This document shows positions 1-9,246 of a stretch of DNA of 64,000 nt, piece by piece. The DNA lies in assembly GCF_005233845.1 (NCBI RefSeq), contig NZ_SZQL01000011.1:1-64000 (forward strand), in the 5' to 3' direction. The DNA is from Ilyomonas limi (GTDB lineage: Bacteria; Bacteroidota; Bacteroidia; Chitinophagales; Chitinophagaceae). Under the pieces are notes generated by a model, which worked only from the letters and a program-made list of their open reading frames with translations, was not told the DNA's origin and did not search any database. The first letter of the stretch is position 1. Each line of letters opens with the position of its first letter. Both the position numbers and the translations under genes were made by a program.

Positions 1-226
1 TGTCTGCCGGCTGTCCTGATTACAATTCCTGCTGCATTGGATGGTTGCCTGCTCTCTGCCGGCTGTCGCCTGAGGCAAAACGTCCCGCAATCTATTACCC
101 TGTTGCCAAAAATTACGCATAACACAAATATTACGCGAACTTTCAATTCCTCCAAAATATTTTACACTATTGATAATCAATTCGCTTCCATTCGCTTTTT
201 TTATTTTCATGGTTCGGCAATGCCAT

Positions 227-1486
227 TTACCAGTCCAGTTCTTCTTTTTCCCACAGATCATCCAGCGGGCTGATGATGTTTACCAGTTTCTCCTTTTTCA
301 CATGCAGATACCGCTCGGTAGTATGAATATTAAAATGTCCCAGAATATCTTTGATGTAGCGGATATCTATGCCCTTTTCCAGCAAATGGGTGGCAAAGGA
401 GTGACGCAGGCTGTGAAATCCAACTTCTTTATGGATACCAGCATTCTCCTTAGCTATTTGAAATACCTTTTGCGCACTCCGCACCTGGTACCTGGTACCC
501 TGTTGCTGTCCCTCAAATAAATAAATCACAGGCTTTGGCTGCACATCTTCATAGTACTTTTCAAGTATATCCAACAGCACCGGACTGAGACCCACATAAC
601 GGTCCTTTTTGCCCTTACTCCTCTCTATGAACAACTGCATACGGCTGCGGTCTATATGTTTTAACTGCAGGTTGATGACTTCGCTTACACGCAATCCCGC
701 ACTGTAGGCAGTAAACAGAATGGCTTTGTGCTTTTTGTAAGTGATGGCATTGAAAAGCCTGCGCAGTTCATCTTCTCCCAAAACTTTCGGCAGCACCAGT
801 TGCTTTTTGGGGCGTGGTATTTCCCAAAAGAAACGTTCGCGTTTGAGCACCTGTTCATAATAAAACTTCAGGGCATTGATGCGGCTGTGCAGGGTATTTT
901 CGCTCAGTCCTAAGGCTGTATAGCAGTATTGCAGGTAATCTTTGATGCGTTGGGTGGTAAATTCACTTGCTTTACACCCTTTTATCGTTTGCAAAAAAAC
1001 GCTCATCTCCTTTAAGTATGTACTGATAGTACTTTGGCTGTATGCTTTTAACTCCAGCTGCTGGCGCATAGTAGTAAGTACCTGTGCATTGATGGGGTAT
1101 ATATTGCTTGTATGTAGCTTAACGCTACCGGCAGGTAAAATGATCTTACTCCTGCTGAGTGGTAAAGCATTAGTGTTTTTTAGCAATGTATGAGTGGTAG
1201 TGTTTGACTGCACAACTGCTGTAGTTGTGGTAGTAGATAACTGCTCACTGTTTTTGAAACATTGCTGCATGGCAGTGGTTCGCAGCTGGCAATGTGGGCG
1301 TAGCGCATAAAAAAGGATAGAATAGTTTTCTTTAGAAAGTGGTAAATACCAGCATTTATTTGTTCGGCTCCAGCGGGCACCATGGAGCTTTCTCACTATG
1401 GAAGCTACTTTCACATTTCGTTCAAATAGAACAGCTATCTGCATCATGCCACGGTGCTGCAGTGGTTGCAAGGTAACGTCGATCAT
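227..1486 (-). CDS. Tyrosine recombinase (site-specific integrase)
   Basis: Cuts and rejoins DNA at specific sites through a covalent tyrosine intermediate. The start at 1486 gives 419 residues; an upstream in-frame start at 1576 would add 30 residues unlike the family. The catalytic set is complete: Arg266 (AGLRVSEV), a Lys in KGKKDRY near 291, His358 and Arg361 (HSLRHSFATHLL), His384 (LGH) and Tyr393 (ERYLHV). A SAM-like core-binding domain lies around 135-215. In front of it is an unusual N-terminal part of about 75 residues with the motif GARWSRTNKCWYLP (36-49), then a Thr/Ser-rich linker. No excisionase or cargo gene is adjacent. The target site is unknown; a palindrome lies 220 bp upstream of the start. 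Confidence 0.9.
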   Translation of the reverse strand: MIDVTLQPLQHRGMMQIAVLFERNVKVASIVRKLHGARWSRTNKCWYLPLSKENYSILFYALRPHCQLRTTAMQQCFKNSEQLSTTTTTAVVQSNTTTHTLLKNTNALPLSRSKIILPAGSVKLHTSNIYPINAQVLTTMRQQLELKAYSQSTISTYLKEMSVFLQTIKGCKASEFTTQRIKDYLQYCYTALGLSENTLHSRINALKFYYEQVLKRERFFWEIPRPKKQLVLPKVLGEDELRRLFNAITYKKHKAILFTAYSAGLRVSEVINLQLKHIDRSRMQLFIERSKGKKDRYVGLSPVLLDILEKYYEDVQPKPVIYLFEGQQQGTRYQVRSAQKVFQIAKENAGIHKEVGFHSLRHSFATHLLEKGIDIRYIKDILGHFNIHTTERYLHVKKEKLVNIISPLDDLWEKEELDW

Positions 1487-2114
1487 TATGTAAACTAATG
1501 TAGGTTTAGGTTGATGGTTTTTTATTTCGTTGCTAAGCTTTGGTGCAGCAAAATACGTTTTTATTGTAAACAACACAATTATATAAGGCAGGTTGTGTTT
1601 CCCAATGTTGAAAACCGCGATTCACGGTGCCTATCTTCCACCCCACATTACCTCTTTGCGTTCGTTAACAAAGATTAAAAAGTGATACAATCAATAACAA
1701 ATATTCATTATACAAAAACGATCGTATTTGTATAATAAGTTTGTTCCTCTCTTTTTTATCACTTTTACACCAGATTACTTTTCATGAAACTTATTTACAA
1801 AATCAGGTTATAATTTACTTGTAAATTATCGATCCTTGTTTAATGTCACCATGTAGGCCTGTAAGTGCCCAAATTTTGAGATAAAATCTAACTTTTGAGT
1901 TATCCGCATTGTAGTCAAAGGTAGGTTGTAATACTGACTGGGAAAGCCTTAGCAGCATTTTGCTTTAAAAGATGAATGTAAAAGCAACAGTAGATAATTT
2001 TCTACTTAAGAGTATCGGGTCCAATAAAAAGCCTCTTGGATGGACATAAATCCTCACAATGGTTAAAACAATACTTTCCCTTGTTTTACAAATTACATTA
2101 CACATATTCCAAAA
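1487..2114. other. Intergenic region upstream of the recombinase
   Basis: About 630 AT-rich bases between the recombinase start and the end of the transposase remnant. No convincing reading frame was found. The notable content is the 30-bp near-palindrome at 1707-1736, listed separately. Confidence 0.6.
1707..1736. repeat. 30-bp near-perfect palindrome
   Basis: The left arm ATTATACAAA is mirrored by TTTGTATAAT, and the centre ACGATCGT is itself palindromic. Only one symmetric position (1717 against 1726) fails to pair. It could be an operator for a dimeric regulator or a recombination site for the neighbouring recombinase. It has no following T-run, so a terminator is unlikely. The symmetry is seen directly; the role is not known. 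Confidence 0.6.
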
Positions 2115-2690
2115 TTATGGTACTGTCTTAATTTGAACTTTCATCATTTTACTTATAAATTTTTTAAACCCTTTTTCATAGAGTTGACCTTTTGATATAC
2201 CTGTATCATCCACCACTTTTTGGTTATTGAGCTCTCTGATCCAAAACAATTTATTGTTCTGTGTTTTTATTTTGAGTAGCACTAAAACCAGACTACGAAG
2301 TTCTTGTCCTGATGCATGCTCAGGATAGCGTGTAAGCCACAGCAGGCACATTCTTTGGATATGTATCAGCATTCTTTGAACATTTACATCCGGTAAGGAT
2401 CTTTTGATGACTTTGAGTATGCTTTTAAGTCCGTCGGCTGTGATACTTTCCAAATGCACGCCTAAGCGAATAAGATTATCCGGATCTTCTTTAATCTCCT
2501 TATGATGCTTTTCATCCGAAACCCTGATGAGTTGGGTGTGCCCGTCTAAACCATCCTGGTATGCCAGTAAACAGCTTTTACACTTAAATCTTTGCTTTCC
2601 CTGATGTTCTCCCCATCTCATTACTTCCAAATGATCACAAGCCCGGTATTGTTTTCTTTGAAGAATTCGTAAAAAGAAAAAATCTGATCA
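2115..2690 (-). pseudogene. Transposase remnant (DDE type, zinc-ribbon, IS256/IS1249-like)
   Basis: The frame is open from about 2690, where an in-frame TGA stands, to the stop at 2115. No ATG opens it; a TTG at 2630 is the first plausible start and would give 171 residues. Upstream of the TTG the frame already carries zinc-ribbon residues (CDH, then KCKSC), so the natural start is lost. The middle section ESITADGL...QRMLIHIQRMCLLWLTRYPEH resembles a catalytic block I recall from DDE transposases of Bacteroidota. Full proteins of this kind are about twice as long. The helix-turn-helix and first Asp expected between zinc ribbon and catalytic block are missing, which suggests an internal deletion. 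Family assignment is from memory and tentative. Confidence 0.6.
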
Positions 2691-2854
2691 AACTCCTCTC
2701 ATCAAACTTCCTTCAAATCCTTTACTGTATTATATCTCAACAAATTTTACCAACCATTCTCAGTAGTATGCCTGCATAGTTATTTTTTATATAAGAGCAA
2801 CACGAAAATTTATATAATTTCTTTTATAAAACAACGCCGCGTAAATGCTTCTAC

Positions 2855-2879
2855 CTCCTGTTCTCCGCGGTGAAAAAAA
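2855..2879 (-). repeat. Short dispersed repeat, copy 1 (CACCGCGGAGAACAGGAG type)
   Basis: The minus strand here is identical over 25 bases to 63520-63544 on the plus strand. Both copies lie immediately after the stop codon of a gene. Such short G-rich intergenic repeats are scattered in Bacteroidota genomes; function unknown. Confidence 0.6.
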
Positions 2880-3515
2880 CTAAAACAAACCGAACAACAT
2901 TCCATCAACCTTACTAATTACTTCACCAAGGTCTTCGTCGTTTTCAGGAAATTTATTCTTATCCACATCTATCACCAGCAGCTTGCCTTCGTTATAACCT
3001 TCAATCCATTTCTCGTATAAAATGTTCAGCTTTTTCAAATAATCGAGGCGAATATTTTCCTCGTATTCGCGACCGCGCTTTTGTATTTGCCCTACAAGAG
3101 TTGGCACAGATGCTTTTAGATAAATGAGTAGATCGGGGGGTTGCACCATGCTTTTCAGTGTTTGAAAAAAGTGGTAATAATTATCAAAATCACGCTGACT
3201 CATTAAACCCATATCGTGGAGGTTGGGCGCAAAAATATTGGCATCTTCGTAGATGGTTCTGTCCTGAATTACTGTTTCGGTGCCGTTTTGTATTTCCAGC
3301 AATTGCTTCAAACGGCTATTTAAAAAATAAATCTGCAGGTTGAAGCTCCAACGTGGCATATCATCATAAAAATCCATGAGATATGGATTGTTGTCCACAT
3401 CTTCAAACTGCGGAATCCAGCGATAATGCTTGCTCAACAATTCAGTAAGTGTTGTTTTGCCGGCACCAATATTTCCGGCAACTGCTATATGTTTTGGCTT
3501 TTGTTGTTTAGGCAT
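2880..3515 (-). CDS. Deoxynucleoside kinase (dAK/dCK/dGK family)
   Basis: Phosphorylates deoxynucleosides to their 5'-monophosphates in nucleotide salvage, using ATP; cytosolic. The 211 residues match the family length. The P-loop GNIGAGKT is at 14-21. The acid pair of the substrate site is probably in FEDVDNNPYL, and the family signature DRTIYEDANIFA follows around 85. A lid-like Arg-rich segment (QKRGREYEENI) is near 145. The preferred base cannot be read from sequence. It starts with ATG and is a single-gene unit separated from trpS by 250 bases. Confidence 0.92.
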   Translation of the reverse strand: MPKQQKPKHIAVAGNIGAGKTTLTELLSKHYRWIPQFEDVDNNPYLMDFYDDMPRWSFNLQIYFLNSRLKQLLEIQNGTETVIQDRTIYEDANIFAPNLHDMGLMSQRDFDNYYHFFQTLKSMVQPPDLLIYLKASVPTLVGQIQKRGREYEENIRLDYLKKLNILYEKWIEGYNEGKLLVIDVDKNKFPENDEDLGEVISKVDGMLFGLF

Positions 3516-3771
3516 GTGTCAATCATTGTTAGCCGGTGGCTTTTGGCTTCCGGTAATTAGTTGTATGTATAATTTCCGAATTAAAATATGATTCTTTTAC
3601 GTACAGATTCCGCGCAATGCTGCCGCTAATTTGATTATGATTCTATCTGCCTATTGGCAGCTCTGCGGAATGACGGTAGTATTTTCTTATGCTGTTTATA
3701 AGAATGCTTGTAATTTATAAATGTATTTACTTATGAAACACTCCTGCAGGTATGTGAATGAAAATATTTTC

Positions 3772-4767
3772 TTACACATAATGTACACCTACTGCCTTGC
3801 GCACCAGTTGCAATGTTTCATTAGCACTTGTTCTTGCCTTATCTGCACCCTGGCGAATAATTGTTGATAAGTAATTATTATCGTTCTGTATGGCTTGTGC
3901 TTTTTCGCGGATAGGTTTCATAAAAACAGCCATGTCTTCGGCCAATTGCTTTTTCATATCGCCATAACGGATGTTGCAATTATTAAAGTCTGCTTCAAAC
4001 TTTTCTACAACAGCAGGCTCGCTTACCAGTTGCATTAAAGTAAATAGGTTTTGAATATAATCGGGCTTTGCACTGTTTGGTTCGGTTGGTCCACTATCGG
4101 TTTTAGCCTTCATTATTTTCTTGCGAATGGCTTCATCTTCGTCGGCTAAATACAAGGTAGCATTAGCGTTTTCACTTTTGCTCATTTTGCCCATACCATC
4201 CAGTCCCATGATTTTCACTAGTTCATTACCAAAGTTAAATGCTTGAGGCAACACCAATACTTCGCCATAACGGTTGTTGAAACGGGTGGCAAAATTGCGC
4301 GCCATTTCCAGGTGTTGCTCCTGGTCTTTGCCTACAGGCACTTTTACAGCACGGTGTATTAAAATATCTGCTGCCATCAATACCGGATAAGTAAGCAAAC
4401 CAGCGTTTACATTATCTGGCTGCATACGTACTTTATCTTTAAACGTGGGCGTTTTTTCCAGTTCACCTTTGTATGCCAGCATGTTTAAATAAAGATATAA
4501 TTCTGCTATTTCGGGTACATCGCTTTGCACAAACAGGGCTACTTTATCGGGGTCCAATCCACAGGCAATGTTCTCTGCCAGCACACGATACACCGAAGCT
4601 TGCAGCCCGCTGGTATCCAAATGCGTAGTAAGGCTGTGCCAGTCGGCTACAAAAAAATAACAGTTGTATTGTTCCTGCATACGCACATAATTGCGCAGCG
4701 CACCAAAATAATTACCTAAATGTAAAAAACCGGTTGGACGAATGCCACTTACAACTATCTCTTTCAT
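3772..4767 (-). CDS. trpS: Tryptophan--tRNA ligase
   Basis: Charges tRNA-Trp with tryptophan; class I synthetase, cytosolic dimer. The start at 4767 (MKEIVVSGIRPTG) gives 331 residues, the usual size. The frame is open a further 17 codons upstream, but those residues do not fit the family. The HIGH-type motif is PTGFLHLGN (11-19) and the KMSKS loop is GKMSKSEN (193-200). It is followed downstream by the stop of no close partner and is probably transcribed alone or after the MgtC-like gene at 4856-5524. Confidence 0.96.
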   Translation of the reverse strand: MKEIVVSGIRPTGFLHLGNYFGALRNYVRMQEQYNCYFFVADWHSLTTHLDTSGLQASVYRVLAENIACGLDPDKVALFVQSDVPEIAELYLYLNMLAYKGELEKTPTFKDKVRMQPDNVNAGLLTYPVLMAADILIHRAVKVPVGKDQEQHLEMARNFATRFNNRYGEVLVLPQAFNFGNELVKIMGLDGMGKMSKSENANATLYLADEDEAIRKKIMKAKTDSGPTEPNSAKPDYIQNLFTLMQLVSEPAVVEKFEADFNNCNIRYGDMKKQLAEDMAVFMKPIREKAQAIQNDNNYLSTIIRQGADKARTSANETLQLVRKAVGVHYV

Positions 4768-4855
4768 AAGGTGGCGAAGATAATAAATACGATGCGAAGG
4801 AACAGGCAAAAGAACCAATTAAGGTTATCTGTGAGAGTGGTTTATCAGGTTCAAT

Positions 4856-5524
4856 TTACCCCCAAACCACTTCTTTAATTGCAGTATCTGCCTGCCAGTC
4901 TTTTATTAGTTGTACCAGTTCGGTTTTATTTATTTTTTTGAATTTGAAAGAAATCACAAATTCATCCTCTGTTTTATCCAGCAAAAAAGCAGTTATATCC
5001 GCATTATTAAGTCGAAAAATGCTGTTGACTATTTCCACCGATTTGTCTTTATTTACTGTTATAATTTTTATACTTTTTTGCTTGAAGCGGCTCGAAAATT
5101 TTCTTTCAATCGGTTGTAATATCCAAAGAATAATAATCGCCAGTATGGTTGTCATAGCTGCCGCAAAGTACAAGCCACCACCTGTTGCCAAACCAATAGC
5201 AGCAACCGTCCACAGCCCCGATGCAGTGGTTAAGCCGCGAATGGTTCCCTGCCGTAAAAATAATATGGTTCCTGCCCCAATAAAGCCGATGCCGCTAATT
5301 ACCTGTGCTGCTACCCTGGATGGGTCGAGGCCAATACCTTCCTTTCCCAACACATCATTAAAACCATAAGTAGATACGATCATGGATAGGGCTGCACCCA
5401 AGCATACCATCATGTGTGTTCTTAAGCCGGCTGCCCAGTCTTTTCGTTCCCTTTCCAAACCTATAACAGCACCAAAGAATGCTGCCAACAACAAGCGAAT
5501 TATTACTTCTTTCCAGTCAATCAT
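4856..5524 (-). CDS. MgtC/SapB family membrane protein
   Basis: The 222-residue protein has the family's Asp/Arg-rich signature after the first helix (GLERERKDWAAGLRTHMMV, about 22-40), then several hydrophobic helices (about 43-60, 74-92, 100-140). A soluble C-terminal domain of about 75 residues with an ACT-like alternating pattern ends the protein. MgtC proteins are tied to magnesium starvation and acid survival in pathogens; the role in free-living Bacteroidota is not known. It lies upstream of trpS on the same strand with an 88-bp gap to the trpS start. Confidence 0.88.
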   Translation of the reverse strand: MIDWKEVIIRLLLAAFFGAVIGLERERKDWAAGLRTHMMVCLGAALSMIVSTYGFNDVLGKEGIGLDPSRVAAQVISGIGFIGAGTILFLRQGTIRGLTTASGLWTVAAIGLATGGGLYFAAAMTTILAIIILWILQPIERKFSSRFKQKSIKIITVNKDKSVEIVNSIFRLNNADITAFLLDKTEDEFVISFKFKKINKTELVQLIKDWQADTAIKEVVWG

Positions 5525-5632
5525 TCATCAAAAATACTTCGCAACTTTGAATGAATGCATTGCCTTTTTGCTGCCGCATGACTTTGCCAATGCTTATCAA
5601 TCAGCATGTTCTTTGCAGTAGAATGCTGCTGT

Positions 5633-6880
5633 ATGGCTTTACCTTCTTCTTTGCGCGCATTAAGGTATTATAATTTCAGGCTGTATTTTGTGGGGCAGGC
5701 AGTATCGCTCATTGGCACCTGGATGCAGCGCCTTGCGGTAAGCTGGCTCGTTTATACTATTACCCACTCGGCATTCTGGCTGGGTGTAGTGGCGTTTGCA
5801 GGACAAATTCCAATCCTGTTGCTCTCACCATATGCCGGCGCGTATGTGGACCGGCATAGCCGTTACCGCACCCTGCTGAAAACACAGATCGCTTCAATGG
5901 TACAAGCGGGACTGCTGGCGCTTATTGTGTTTATAAATTTTTATAACATAGCAGCCATTATTTTCTTGAGTGTTGCACTGGGTATCATTAATGCATTTGA
6001 CACACCGGCACGGCAGTCCATGATGATTGTGTTGGTAAGAGAAAAAACAGACTTGCCCAATGCCATTGCATTGAACTCTTCGATGGTAACACTGGCAAGA
6101 CTTATTGGCCCCGCAGCAGGCGGTATATTGCTGAGCAGTTATGGTGAAGATGTATGTTTTTTTCTCAATTTTATAAGCTTTGTTGCGGTTATTGGTTCGC
6201 TGCTGATGATGAAAATAAAAGTGCCGGAGCGCACTAAACCCAAAGAGCACATTTGGCAAAATCTGCATGCAGGCTATCAATACCTGAAGCATCACAACGG
6301 ACTGCGTTCGGCAATACTGCATATTGCACTAATCAGTTTGCTGGCAATGCCATATTCTACCTTGTTGCCGCTGTATGCAAAAACAGTGTTTAAAGGCGAT
6401 GTAACTACGTTTAGCTGGCTCAATAGTATATCAGGATTGGGTGCATTACTTGGCGCGATATTCATGGCGAACCTGAAAACCGGCAGAAATTTATTGCGCA
6501 TTATTATTTATGCAACACTGTTATTTTGCATATGCTTATCTATTTTTTCTTTTAATAAAGATTTTGATATAGCGCTCTTGTTTATTATGCTGGCAGAAGC
6601 CGGTATGCTGGCGATGATTGCAGCCACCAATACGTTTATCCAAACGAATGTGGATGAAAAGATGCGAGGGCGTGTAATTAGTTATTATGTAATGGCGTTT
6701 CAGGGTATGCAGCCGATTGGCAGCCTGCTCGTTGGTGCTTCGGCGCACTACTTCACCGGTCCGCATACAGTATTGATAGAAGGTATCGCGGGCACTGTTG
6801 TTACGTTGTGTTTTATTCCATATTTCAAACGTGCGAGAAAGGAACAGCCAAAACCAATTGTGGTGTTGGAGGAAAGATGA
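5633..6880 (+). CDS. MFS transporter, enterobactin-exporter-like (MFS_3 type)
   Basis: A 415-residue inner-membrane transporter with about 12 hydrophobic helices. The start MALPSSLRALRYYNFRLYF at 5633 is chosen because the short arginine-rich segment leading into helix 1 (GQAVSLIGTWMQRLAVSWLVY) is typical of this subfamily; an in-frame start at 5606 adds only nine odd residues. The loop 2-3 motif AGAYVDRHSRYR is the MFS signature A form. Substrate unknown; relatives export siderophores or drugs. It diverges from the MgtC-like gene, with about 110 bases between starts. Confidence 0.88.
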   Translation: MALPSSLRALRYYNFRLYFVGQAVSLIGTWMQRLAVSWLVYTITHSAFWLGVVAFAGQIPILLLSPYAGAYVDRHSRYRTLLKTQIASMVQAGLLALIVFINFYNIAAIIFLSVALGIINAFDTPARQSMMIVLVREKTDLPNAIALNSSMVTLARLIGPAAGGILLSSYGEDVCFFLNFISFVAVIGSLLMMKIKVPERTKPKEHIWQNLHAGYQYLKHHNGLRSAILHIALISLLAMPYSTLLPLYAKTVFKGDVTTFSWLNSISGLGALLGAIFMANLKTGRNLLRIIIYATLLFCICLSIFSFNKDFDIALLFIMLAEAGMLAMIAATNTFIQTNVDEKMRGRVISYYVMAFQGMQPIGSLLVGASAHYFTGPHTVLIEGIAGTVVTLCFIPYFKRARKEQPKPIVVLEER

Positions 6881-6962
6881 GCTGCAGGGAGATAATTAAC
6901 TGTATTGAATACGAAAGCTAGAACATTTTGTTGAAATTATTTATACTTCTTCAGTAGAAAAA

Positions 6963-7652
6963 TTACCCGGCCTTACTATAATCTCTTGCACCAAACAAAA
7001 GGCTTCCAATCCGTACCATAGTGCTACCTTCTTCCAACGCAATAATATAATCGCTGCTCATACCCATAGAAAGTATGGATAGCCGAAAATTGCTGGTTGA
7101 CAGAGCAGCATATTTATCAAATAAACCTTTTAAATGGCGAAACTCAGCCCCTGTTTTATGCTCATCATCGGTGTTGGAGGCCATACCCATCAGGCCTTTG
7201 ATGCAGATGTTGTTTAAAGCAGAAGGATTGCTTATTACTTCATTAATTATTTGTTTCAATTCTTCATCGCTTAAACCAAATTTTGTCTCTTCCTGTGCGA
7301 TGTGTACCTGCAATAAACAATCAATAACACGTTTGTGTTTTGCAGCTTGTTTGTTGATTTCTCTCAAAAGTTTATAATCATCCACACCATGAATAAGGTG
7401 CACAAAAGGAGCAATGTATTTTACTTTATTGCTTTGCAAATGACCAATAAAATGCCAGCGAATATCGTTAGGTAATTGGGATTGTTTATCCGTTAATTCC
7501 TGTACATAATTTTCACCAAAGTCACGCTGGCCAAACGCATACAATGCCTGAATATCTTCGATAGGTTTGGTTTTGCTTACTGCAACCAGTGTAGCATCAT
7601 AATTATTCAATTTATTTTTTATCTCCTTATACTGCTGCTCATTAATAGCCAT
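6963..7652 (-). CDS. YggS/PROSC family PLP homeostasis protein
   Basis: Binds pyridoxal 5'-phosphate and helps keep the free cofactor pool in balance; no catalysis is established for the family. Length 229 residues, as usual. Lys27 in VAVSKTKP is the PLP lysine. Further family motifs are FGENYVQEL, WHFIGHLQSNK and the phosphate-binding end SMGMSSDYIIALEEGSTMVRIG with a final FGAR. It starts with ATG. It faces the MFS gene convergently, and its neighbour upstream is the anti-sigma gene. Confidence 0.95.
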   Translation of the reverse strand: MAINEQQYKEIKNKLNNYDATLVAVSKTKPIEDIQALYAFGQRDFGENYVQELTDKQSQLPNDIRWHFIGHLQSNKVKYIAPFVHLIHGVDDYKLLREINKQAAKHKRVIDCLLQVHIAQEETKFGLSDEELKQIINEVISNPSALNNICIKGLMGMASNTDDEHKTGAEFRHLKGLFDKYAALSTSNFRLSILSMGMSSDYIIALEEGSTMVRIGSLLFGARDYSKAG

Positions 7653-7808
7653 GCGGTTTTGCTTTTATGCAAAAGTAATTTGATTAACCTTTTTAAACCG
7701 CAAAGGCGCAAAGACGTTAAGATTGATAAAATAAAAGATAAATAAAACTTCTTTATGCTGGCAGCTACGGGCAAAACAGCGTAAAAGGAGGAAAAGAAAA
7801 CCGGGAAT

Positions 7809-8654
7809 CTATACTTTACCCAGTACATACATTTCAGATACGGTAGGCGAAGATACACCACCGGCTTTTTCAAGCGTAATACCAAAAGCTTCGGCCTGGT
7901 TGAAAGTTTTCATTTGTTCAACCGTACCGGTCTTTTCGTCGAACAATCCGGCACTCACCGGCTTGCCGTTTACAAAAGCCCATAGTTGGTATTGCTTACC
8001 TTCAGGTGCTTTTGGCAGTGATATATTAGTAGCATAAACAGCCTTTGTCCGGGTATCCCAAAATACTTGTGCTAATATATCTTTAGGGCGGTTGGGCATA
8101 GGCTTCAGGTTAATCATTTTATAGCCCGTATCGCGGTAAAAGCGCATATCGCTGGCATACTGCGCAAGCTGCTGCTGCTGTGCAGCAGCATAATTTTGCA
8201 GGCTGTCCATCTGTTGCTGCATAGCCGCCATTTGCACGCGCTGCCGATTATTGTTTATAAATGTATAAGCGATTGATCCGATAGCTAATAATACTCCTAT
8301 TACAGCAGCCGCAATCAAACCACTATTGCTACGATTAGGCTGGTACATAGGAATTATTTTAGCTGTTGTATGACCATCAGAAAGCGGTATCGCACCGGGT
8401 AATGAGGTAGTTGCATCGTTGCCTACAGGCAGGCTCTTCAACCTGTTGAAAAGCTGGTCTTTTACAGCAGCGGAGGGCGACTCTTCTACCTCGTTGGCTG
8501 CGTTAAGTAATGCATCTTCTATTGCATAAAGCTCGGCCTGCACCTCAGGAAACAGCTTTGCAAGCTGCTCTATCTTATAGGCATCTTCGCTTGAGAGCAT
8601 TCCCAATACATACAACTCAAGGTCACCGGACGATATGATACAACTCAGATCCAA
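7809..8654 (-). CDS. Anti-sigma factor (RskA-like C-terminal domain)
   Basis: Presumed membrane-bound inhibitor of the sigma factor encoded just upstream. The frame begins with TTG at 8654, directly after the sigma stop codon with no gap; the next ATG would remove the conserved N-terminal segment (GDLELYVLGMLS), so TTG with translational coupling is favoured. The N-terminal 75 residues look like a zinc-less anti-sigma domain. One membrane helix is at about 112-133, followed by a Gln-rich coiled coil (140-170). A periplasmic RskA domain ends the protein (VFWDTRTKAVYATN...YQLWAFVNGKPVSAG). Length 281. Confidence 0.88.
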   Translation of the reverse strand: MDLSCIISSGDLELYVLGMLSSEDAYKIEQLAKLFPEVQAELYAIEDALLNAANEVEESPSAAVKDQLFNRLKSLPVGNDATTSLPGAIPLSDGHTTAKIIPMYQPNRSNSGLIAAAVIGVLLAIGSIAYTFINNNRQRVQMAAMQQQMDSLQNYAAAQQQQLAQYASDMRFYRDTGYKMINLKPMPNRPKDILAQVFWDTRTKAVYATNISLPKAPEGKQYQLWAFVNGKPVSAGLFDEKTGTVEQMKTFNQAEAFGITLEKAGGVSSPTVSEMYVLGKV

Positions 8655-9200
8655 TTAAACATTTGGTTTTATTAATTTTCTTAAACTGGCAATAGCCGAT
8701 CGCATGCGGGTTTTAACCGTGCCAACCGGTATCACCAAAATTTTTGCTATTTCTTCCTGCGTATAACCTTTAAAATATGCCAAATCTATCAATCTTGCAT
8801 TTTCTTCAGGTATAGAGTTTAATACTTTTTTTAATCCTACATCAGTTACACGGGATTCTTCGGTAGGGGCTGATGTATATACGTTTTCCTGCAATGCACC
8901 AGTTTTGCTTTGCTTGTTAAATTCTTTAGACCTTGTACGGTCAATGGAAAGATTACGCGCAATACTCAGCATCCAGGTATATAAACGGCCACGCGAACCA
9001 TCATAGGTGTGAATGTTCTGCCAGACTTTTACAAATGTTTCCTGCAATATGTCTTCAGCTATTTCCTGCTGTGGTATGATTTGCTTTATTACTATAAATA
9101 AAGCTTTGGAATAATGATCGTACAAAAAGCGGTAAGCCTGCTCCTCATATAGCTTCAGGCGCCTTAACAGTTCGTCTTCATTATGGAGGAGGTCGGTCAA
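8655..9200 (-). CDS. ECF RNA polymerase sigma factor
   Basis: A 181-residue sigma-70 family protein with only regions 2 and 4. Region 2 carries the core-binding helix ILQETFVKVWQNI and the promoter -10 recognition segment TWMLSIARNLSIDRTRS (about 85-102). Region 4 holds a helix-turn-helix (YTQEEIAKILVIPVGTVKTRM). The pairing with an RskA-like anti-sigma immediately downstream points to a SigK-type module released by proteolysis of the anti-sigma. Target genes are not evident, although an L,D-transpeptidase lies just upstream on the same strand. Confidence 0.94.
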   Translation of the reverse strand: MTDLLHNEDELLRRLKLYEEQAYRFLYDHYSKALFIVIKQIIPQQEIAEDILQETFVKVWQNIHTYDGSRGRLYTWMLSIARNLSIDRTRSKEFNKQSKTGALQENVYTSAPTEESRVTDVGLKKVLNSIPEENARLIDLAYFKGYTQEEIAKILVIPVGTVKTRMRSAIASLRKLIKPNV

Positions 9201-9246
9201 AAGTAGTTAGTGTATTGTATTAAAGGGTAAAATAAAGTGATTTTCA

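Noticed and set aside
1-226. The first 226 bases as coding
   Set aside because: The frames here run into the recombinase gene on the opposite strand and have no family pattern; only short palindromic CTGCCGGC-type spacer sequence is seen.
1707-1736. The palindrome as a dif chromosome-resolution site
   Set aside because: Its arms do not look like the dif half-sites I know and it has a 10-base rather than 6-base centre between the clear arms.
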